From assembly GCA_000403275.2 (NCBI GenBank), contig KE159599.1, forward strand, positions 459,391-523,390: 64,000 bases of DNA, in the 5' to 3' direction. The translations under genes and the position numbers were made by a program. The notes under the pieces are model-generated. The model did no database searches, was not told the origin of the DNA, and saw only the letters and a program-made list of their open reading frames with translations. The stretch is from Lachnospiraceae bacterium 28-4 (GTDB lineage Bacteria > Bacillota > Clostridia > Lachnospirales > Lachnospiraceae). Shown here one piece after another: positions 59,142 through 64,000 of this stretch. Numbering within the stretch: the first letter of the stretch is position 1; the number at the start of each line of letters is the position of its first letter.

Positions 59142-62100
59142 AGCATTCCCCCGCCGTTCGCCTCCCGCACCTTCTCCATAATCTCTTCCTCTTCCATCCT
59201 GTCCAGCTGCCGGTAACGATACCCCGGAAGCCTTTCGTCAAAGCCACAGACAGCCTGGAAGCTGCAATAATCACAGGCGCTGTCTCCTCCTTGCCGGCAG
59301 GGATTTGCTTCCACTTTTCCCTCCAGAATTTCAGAACCAATCTCCCTTACTTTCAAATTCACATACCGGGACAATTCCTCCAGGTCTTCCTCATTTATGA
59401 CACTGGATTTGACACTTAGACTTCCGTCCTTTTTTCGCTCCAAAGGTATAATATCCGATTTATCGGTGAATTCCCTGTCTAAATATGTGATCACCGTGTC
59501 ATTTTTGCTGACCAATCCGGTCATGCGCAGTTCCCGTTTCAGCTGGGCATCCAATTCCTCCTGGCTGATCTCTCCGTCCGACTTTATCATCGGATCTGCC
59601 ACATGATAATAGAGAAGGGCCGCCGGAACTATCGTTTTCCCCGGATGCTTCTTCTTTTCCATTTCCACCGCCGCATTCATATATACCACGAGCTGTAACT
59701 GTAGCCCATAATACAAGGCGGCCAGATCAAACCGCTGATTGCCGGACTTATAATCGATGACTTTCACATATACGTTTCCCTCCGCCTCATACGTATCGAT
59801 ACGGTCGATCCTCCCTCTGAGCTTTATCTTCTCTTCATCCGACAGGGCGATATTGACGGACTCCAGATCTTCCGCCATAGTAAAGGACACCTCTACGCTT
59901 TCCGGTACGAAGCTCCCCTTTTTCAGCTGGTACTGTAAAGTCTCCACCGCCCTTTTCAGAATACGCCTCATTCTTTCAATGGCATATTCATTCCTTGCGG
60001 TGCTATACAGCACTGTCTCCCCATAGACAGCCGCATGTTCTTCCAGCGTTTCCCGCAGAATGCGATCCGCCGTCTCCCCGTCAAAATCAAACCAGCTGCG
60101 ACCCTCTTCCCGCAGTTTCCCCGCAAACTTTTCCAATACCCCATGAAATATATTTCCCATATCCACCGCCTCGAACCCATATTCTTCCCTTTCTTTCAAG
60201 GAAAGTCCATATTGCAGGAAATGGGCGTAGGCGCAGGAAGCATATTTTTCCAGGCGGCTTACACTGCCAAGCAGCATCTGCCCGTACAGAAGCCGCGCAA
60301 GCTCCCTGCCGAGAGAACGATCCTCATAACGGATAAAGGCGGCTCTTACCAGACGTTCCACTTCGGCCGCATATTCCCCGTCCTGGCGGTAAATATGATA
60401 AAGCGTAAAAAACTTCTTTTCCTCTTCTTCTTCCAAAATCCCTGCCGCATAAGCCCGCAGCATATCCGTCAAATGATCCATCCCGGCCTTTTTAGACTCG
60501 ATCTGTTCCTCAAAGCCTCTCCGCTCCGGCCTTATCGTCAAAAGCCCCGGGAAAAGTTTCTTCAACGTATCCACCAGATAAGCGGGCCGAACGCTCTTCC
60601 CCTCATTGTTTACCTTGCACCAGGAAAGATAAAGCTGTTCCGAAGGCTTGGTCATATTCATATACAGATAGAGCCTTTGAATATACATCTGCTGCCTCGG
60701 GGTGGGGGCAAGCTCATACGGGGCCTCTCGCAGGAATTCCCTGTCAATATCGGAAATAATCCCTCCGCCTCCCGTATTTTTCGGAATATTCCCGTCATTA
60801 ACGCCCGCAAAAAACAGAACTTTGATCTTGTCCAGCCTGGTTCTCTCGATATCTCCCACGACCACCCTGTCCACATTCTGGGGAATCGTTCCCACCTGGA
60901 TCTCTCCGAAACCCGCATCCAGAATATCGGCGAATTCCTTCATGCTCATTTTTTCCGCGCCCAGCAAGGCATCGATCTGATCCAGGAGATCCATCACTAA
61001 CCGATAAATCTGGCCATACTCCCTGGCCCTCGTCATATCCCCCCTGCGCTGAAACATTTTTTCATAGGCCGCCAGCTTTTCCTGCACATGGTTTTCCGTA
61101 ATAAAGTGGTACAAAGCCTTTATCTTCTCCCCGGCAGTTCCCGCCTTTTTATCCATCAATGGGGCGAACTGTTCCATTATGGCCAGGCGCATTCCGTTAA
61201 AAACCGCCAGTTCCTCTTCTCCCGTCCCCTCCGGCATGGCCGTAAAAAGCGAAGACCATTTCTTCTTTCCGCCGATCCCGCAGGCAATCACGTAGTTTTC
61301 CAGCCTGTCCGTGTCCTCCCTGTCAAACCCGGTCAGCCCGCTGCGCAAATAATGAAATACGGAAGAATAAGAAAAATGATCCATCACCATTTTCAGGGCG
61401 CTTCTTATATATTCGATGAAGGGATTTAAAAGGATCCCCCTCGTATAATCCATATACACGGGAATATTGAACTTTTCCGCCATCCCTTCCACATGGGAAG
61501 CGTAAGTCTCCAAATTCCCCGTGACAATGGCAAAATCTCTGTAACAATATCCCTCTTTCCTTATCAATTCCCGCATTTTCAGACAGATCTGGCGTATCTC
61601 CTCTCCGGGGGAGGAAGCTTCCAGAAGGTGTATGGATTCATTTTCCTTTTGATAGGGCATGGACGGATAACGGAATAAATATTTTTCCAGATGCCCCATT
61701 TCCCGGTTTTCCAGAAACCGGGGCGGTTCCCCGCGCAGGAAGACATCCCTGCCTCTGGGAACCCCTTCCTCCTGGCAAAGCCTGATCAGATCCGCCGCCG
61801 TTTTTTTGCTTAGATAAAAAAGCTGCTGTTCGCCGTCCGTTTTATAGGGATTTTTTTCCTCCCCCTCCATCGCCGCCGTTACGATGACCTCCCTCGCCAA
61901 TCCCATCATACGCTGTATCAACCGATTCTGTACCGGCGTAAAACCGGTGAACCCATCCAGAGCCACCACGCTGTTTTTCATGAGTTCGGACGCCGGAAGC
62001 ATCCGGCAAAGCAGATCCAGAGTTTCTTCCGTAGTGATATATTTTTCCCGGATAAACTGCAAAAAACTTCTGTAAAGCGTACCGAGATCCTTTAGCTTAT

Positions 62101-62560
62101 AATAAAGGGCTCCCCGTTTCTTCGCATATTCGGTCAGTTCCTCCAATTCTTTCACACCGATACCGTACTGCATAAATTCTGAAATCGCCGATTTTACCTC
62201 ATGAATATAACCAATCTTATTCAGATTGCCTCCGATCACGGGCATGTCTTCCCCGATATCTTCTGCCACTTTCCGCAGCACCAGGCTTTTCCCCGTATCA
62301 TCCAATACCGCGCGGTCGTCTCCTCCCACTTCTTCCAGGATTCTGTAGGAAAGTCTGCCGAAACTGAGTACCTCGATATTCATCAGCCCGTTCCTCGGAT
62401 GCTCCCTTACCAGATCCATCTCCGTCTGCATCGTAAACTGATCCGGCACTATGACAAAAAAATGAGTGCCGGGTTCCTCCATGGAACGCTTTATAATCTC
62501 TTTCTGTAATCCCGTGCTTTTTCCGGCCCCCGAAGCCCCGAAGTAAAACCTAAGCCCCAT
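59138..62560 (-). CDS. addB: ATP-dependent nuclease subunit B
   Basis: 1140 aa, ATG preceded by GGGAGGG. Walker A of AddB is GASGAGKSTGLQ at the N-terminus; an inactivated helicase fold follows. The C-terminal nuclease has YVKVIDYKSGNQRFD (catalytic Asp, Lys) and the iron-sulfur staple cysteines in NPCRQGGDSACDYCSFQAVC plus an upstream Cys (SRLEKYASCAYAHF). It works with AddA in break repair and phage DNA degradation. It follows the HAD-like gene by 110 bp, with a short tandem repeat in the gap. Confidence 0.97.
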   Translation of the reverse strand: MGLRFYFGASGAGKSTGLQKEIIKRSMEEPGTHFFVIVPDQFTMQTEMDLVREHPRNGLMNIEVLSFGRLSYRILEEVGGDDRAVLDDTGKSLVLRKVAEDIGEDMPVIGGNLNKIGYIHEVKSAISEFMQYGIGVKELEELTEYAKKRGALYYKLKDLGTLYRSFLQFIREKYITTEETLDLLCRMLPASELMKNSVVALDGFTGFTPVQNRLIQRMMGLAREVIVTAAMEGEEKNPYKTDGEQQLFYLSKKTAADLIRLCQEEGVPRGRDVFLRGEPPRFLENREMGHLEKYLFRYPSMPYQKENESIHLLEASSPGEEIRQICLKMRELIRKEGYCYRDFAIVTGNLETYASHVEGMAEKFNIPVYMDYTRGILLNPFIEYIRSALKMVMDHFSYSSVFHYLRSGLTGFDREDTDRLENYVIACGIGGKKKWSSLFTAMPEGTGEEELAVFNGMRLAIMEQFAPLMDKKAGTAGEKIKALYHFITENHVQEKLAAYEKMFQRRGDMTRAREYGQIYRLVMDLLDQIDALLGAEKMSMKEFADILDAGFGEIQVGTIPQNVDRVVVGDIERTRLDKIKVLFFAGVNDGNIPKNTGGGGIISDIDREFLREAPYELAPTPRQQMYIQRLYLYMNMTKPSEQLYLSWCKVNNEGKSVRPAYLVDTLKKLFPGLLTIRPERRGFEEQIESKKAGMDHLTDMLRAYAAGILEEEEEKKFFTLYHIYRQDGEYAAEVERLVRAAFIRYEDRSLGRELARLLYGQMLLGSVSRLEKYASCAYAHFLQYGLSLKEREEYGFEAVDMGNIFHGVLEKFAGKLREEGRSWFDFDGETADRILRETLEEHAAVYGETVLYSTARNEYAIERMRRILKRAVETLQYQLKKGSFVPESVEVSFTMAEDLESVNIALSDEEKIKLRGRIDRIDTYEAEGNVYVKVIDYKSGNQRFDLAALYYGLQLQLVVYMNAAVEMEKKKHPGKTIVPAALLYYHVADPMIKSDGEISQEELDAQLKRELRMTGLVSKNDTVITYLDREFTDKSDIIPLERKKDGSLSVKSSVINEEDLEELSRYVNLKVREIGSEILEGKVEANPCRQGGDSACDYCSFQAVCGFDERLPGYRYRQLDRMEEEEIMEKVREANGGGML

Positions 62561-62610
62561 GACACCCTCCCTTTTCCCATGCAGCAGCTATGCTGCTGCA
62601 TGGCTATTCA

Positions 62611-62658
62611 GCTGCATTGCTGCATCGCTGCGTCGCTGCATCGCTGCATCGCTGCGTT
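62611..62658. repeat. 8-bp tandem repeat
   Basis: Six copies of GCTGCATC/GCTGCATT/GCTGCGTC in the gap between addB and the HAD-type gene. The unit length is not a multiple of three and the tract is not coding; it may vary between strains. Confidence 0.8.
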
Positions 62659-62672
62659 AATATCATCCCCTT

Positions 62673-64000
62673 TTACAGATAAGGAATCATTTCCCGCACC
62701 GACTGAAAAATCAGATCCGGCTTCACCTCCGATTTTTCCACATCGCCGGCGGAAGATTCCCCGCTCAGCACAAGCACACTTTTCAGCCCGTGCTTCTTTC
62801 CCGCCGCAATATCCGTGTAAAGCCGGTCGCCTACCATAGCGGTTTTCTCCCTCTCCGTCCCGGTTCTCCCGATCAGATAATCCACAATATCGCCGTTCGG
62901 TTTCCCGATCACCCGATCCGGATATCTTCCCGCCGAAGCATATATAAAGGCGTGGATCGCTCCCGCATCGGGAATAAAACCGTCCGCCGTAGGGCAGTTG
63001 TAGTCGGGATGTGTGGCGATATAAGGCAGACCGGCTCTCACCAGATCGCATACCTTGCACATCTTTCCATAATCCAGCGTAGTATCGAAAGCCGTCACCA
63101 CTACTTCCGCAGCCTCCGTAGCAAGAACAATCCCTTCTTCCCTGAACTCCCTTTGCAGCAACTCGTTTCCCAGCAAAAATACTCTTTTTCCCGCATAATG
63201 CTTCTTCAAATAAAAAATCGCCGCCTGTCCCGAAGTAATGATCTTATCCGCACCGACCTCCAGCCCCATGCGCTTTAACTTCTCCACATAGACTTCCGGG
63301 CTTTTTGATGAATTGTTCGTTAAAAATACATACCGTTTCCCCCGCTTTTCGATCTCTTCTAAAAATTCCCTGGCTCCCTCGATCCATTGTTCCCCAAGGT
63401 AGATCGTCCCGTCCATATCCAGGGCAAAGCATTCGATATCCTTTAGCAGTCCGCCCTCATCCCGGTCTATCGCTCCATATCCCATGCGGTTCTCCCTGAC
63501 GGCGCGCCACCAAAGCCGGTTCCCCCGGAATCCTGTTTCTATTTCTCCGCGCCCTTTCATCCACGAGAGATAAGATCGCAGCGTGGAGCCTATCAATACA
63601 TATTGGTTCGCATCCATGACCATCCCATACCTGTCAAATACCTTCTGAATAACCTCCTCCGTTCCGGTCTCTTCTTTACAAATATCTCTCAGCAGATCCG
63701 CGATCCCGAACACTTGATTCCTGTTCCGTTCCACAATAGCATCCATATCCGTATATACTTCCCCATGAGAGGGTATAAACAGCCTTCCCTCCAAATCTTT
63801 CAGCCTGTCCAGGCTCTTTAAATATGCCTCCACATCATATAGGAAAGAAATATGGTATTTTTCTATGATCTTCTCTCCGCTGATCCCGTCCGCAATGAAC
63901 CAGACGCCGTCTTCCGTCCCAAAAGCCGTCATGGAAAAAGAATGCCCGTCAATGCGCACCATGCGCATTCCTTCCGGCAAAACTTCCTCTGTCAACTCTT
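62673..64000 (-). CDS. MBL-fold domain fused to HAD-IIA phosphatase (5' end outside window)
   Basis: At least 442 aa; the frame stays open through position 64000, so the start is missing. The visible N-terminal part is the second half of a metallo-beta-lactamase fold (VRIDGHSFSMTAF with His, FIADGISG, and RLFIPSHGEVYTD with the late His). It is followed by a winged-helix-like linker (RGEIETGF). From about residue 190 is a complete HAD-IIA (NagD/AraL-like) phosphatase: FALDMDGTIYLGEQW, FLTNNSSKSPEVY, VIGKPNGDI, and MVGDRLYTDIAAG. Both halves are in one frame with no stop. HAD-IIA enzymes act on sugar or nucleotide phosphates. It lies upstream of addB on the same strand. Confidence 0.8.
   Translation of the reverse strand, partial: ELTEEVLPEGMRMVRIDGHSFSMTAFGTEDGVWFIADGISGEKIIEKYHISFLYDVEAYLKSLDRLKDLEGRLFIPSHGEVYTDMDAIVERNRNQVFGIADLLRDICKEETGTEEVIQKVFDRYGMVMDANQYVLIGSTLRSYLSWMKGRGEIETGFRGNRLWWRAVRENRMGYGAIDRDEGGLLKDIECFALDMDGTIYLGEQWIEGAREFLEEIEKRGKRYVFLTNNSSKSPEVYVEKLKRMGLEVGADKIITSGQAAIFYLKKHYAGKRVFLLGNELLQREFREEGIVLATEAAEVVVTAFDTTLDYGKMCKVCDLVRAGLPYIATHPDYNCPTADGFIPDAGAIHAFIYASAGRYPDRVIGKPNGDIVDYLIGRTGTEREKTAMVGDRLYTDIAAGKKHGLKSVLVLSGESSAGDVEKSEVKPDLIFQSVREMIPYL

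Noticed and set aside
62611-62658. CRISPR-like repeats
   Set aside because: The units are 8 bp and adjacent with no spacers; it is a simple tandem repeat.

Overview
The window looks like a chromosome segment of a gut-type Clostridia, most likely a Lachnospiraceae member. The evidence is the AddA/AddB helicase-nuclease pair (not RecBCD), strong AGGAGG-type ribosome binding sites, CUT1 sugar operons without their own ATPase, a YesM-type two-component system, a ThiT gene behind a TPP riboswitch, and a cytosolic [FeFe]-hydrogenase-like/MCP fusion. No rRNA, tRNA or CRISPR array was seen. The genus is an inference.

Layout: 0-7.5 kb is a redox/stress cluster: an SOS-box promoter with a cut-off gene, an AraC/GyrI regulator, flavodoxin-fold reductases (one decayed), an aldo/keto reductase, an NTF2-like protein, a large old-yellow-enzyme-type flavoprotein and a divergent HxlR regulator. 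7.6-12.7 kb holds asnA, a MATE pump, an unknown gene, a large palindromic element and a cation antiporter behind a yybP-ykoY manganese riboswitch. 12.8-18.6 kb is an accessory patch: a MATE remnant interrupted by an ISL3 element (8-bp target duplication, frameshifted transposase), an Rpn-type nuclease, an ISLre2 element (9-bp target duplication), an AbiTii-domain gene with a small membrane ORF, and a Crp/Fnr pseudogene.

18.6-27.2 kb is a six-gene glycan operon: binding protein, two permeases, sensor kinase, response regulator and GH20 enzyme. 27.3-31.1 kb carries a membrane chemoreceptor and the hydrogenase-like/MCP fusion. 31.2-38.2 kb is mixed: a CPBP protease, a HAD phosphatase, an orphan Eco57I-like DNA methyltransferase in AT-rich DNA, a MerR/GyrI regulator with a typical 19-bp-spacer promoter, and a GNAT. 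38.2-43.3 kb is a lantibiotic-immunity-type ABC transporter divergent from an OmpR/kinase pair whose two genes are separated by a 60-bp perfect palindrome. 43.3-47.8 kb has a TetR operon with two matching operators, ThiT with its TPP riboswitch, a second copy of the large palindromic element, and a diguanylate cyclase. 47.9-54.8 kb is a fructan/sucrose operon (LacI, GH32, binding protein, two permeases) preceded by a patatin-like gene. 54.8-64 kb holds addA and addB, separated by a MATE fragment, and an MBL/HAD fusion cut by the window edge.

The most unusual signal is the homologous pair of palindromic elements at 11158-11504 and 46393-46721. Each has perfect arms of 93 and 78 bp, the arm sequences differ between copies but stay fully complementary within each copy, and the core folds into small hairpins with compensatory changes. 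A third, apparently different palindrome lies at 41617-41847. They are candidates for an undescribed structured RNA or a non-autonomous mobile element.
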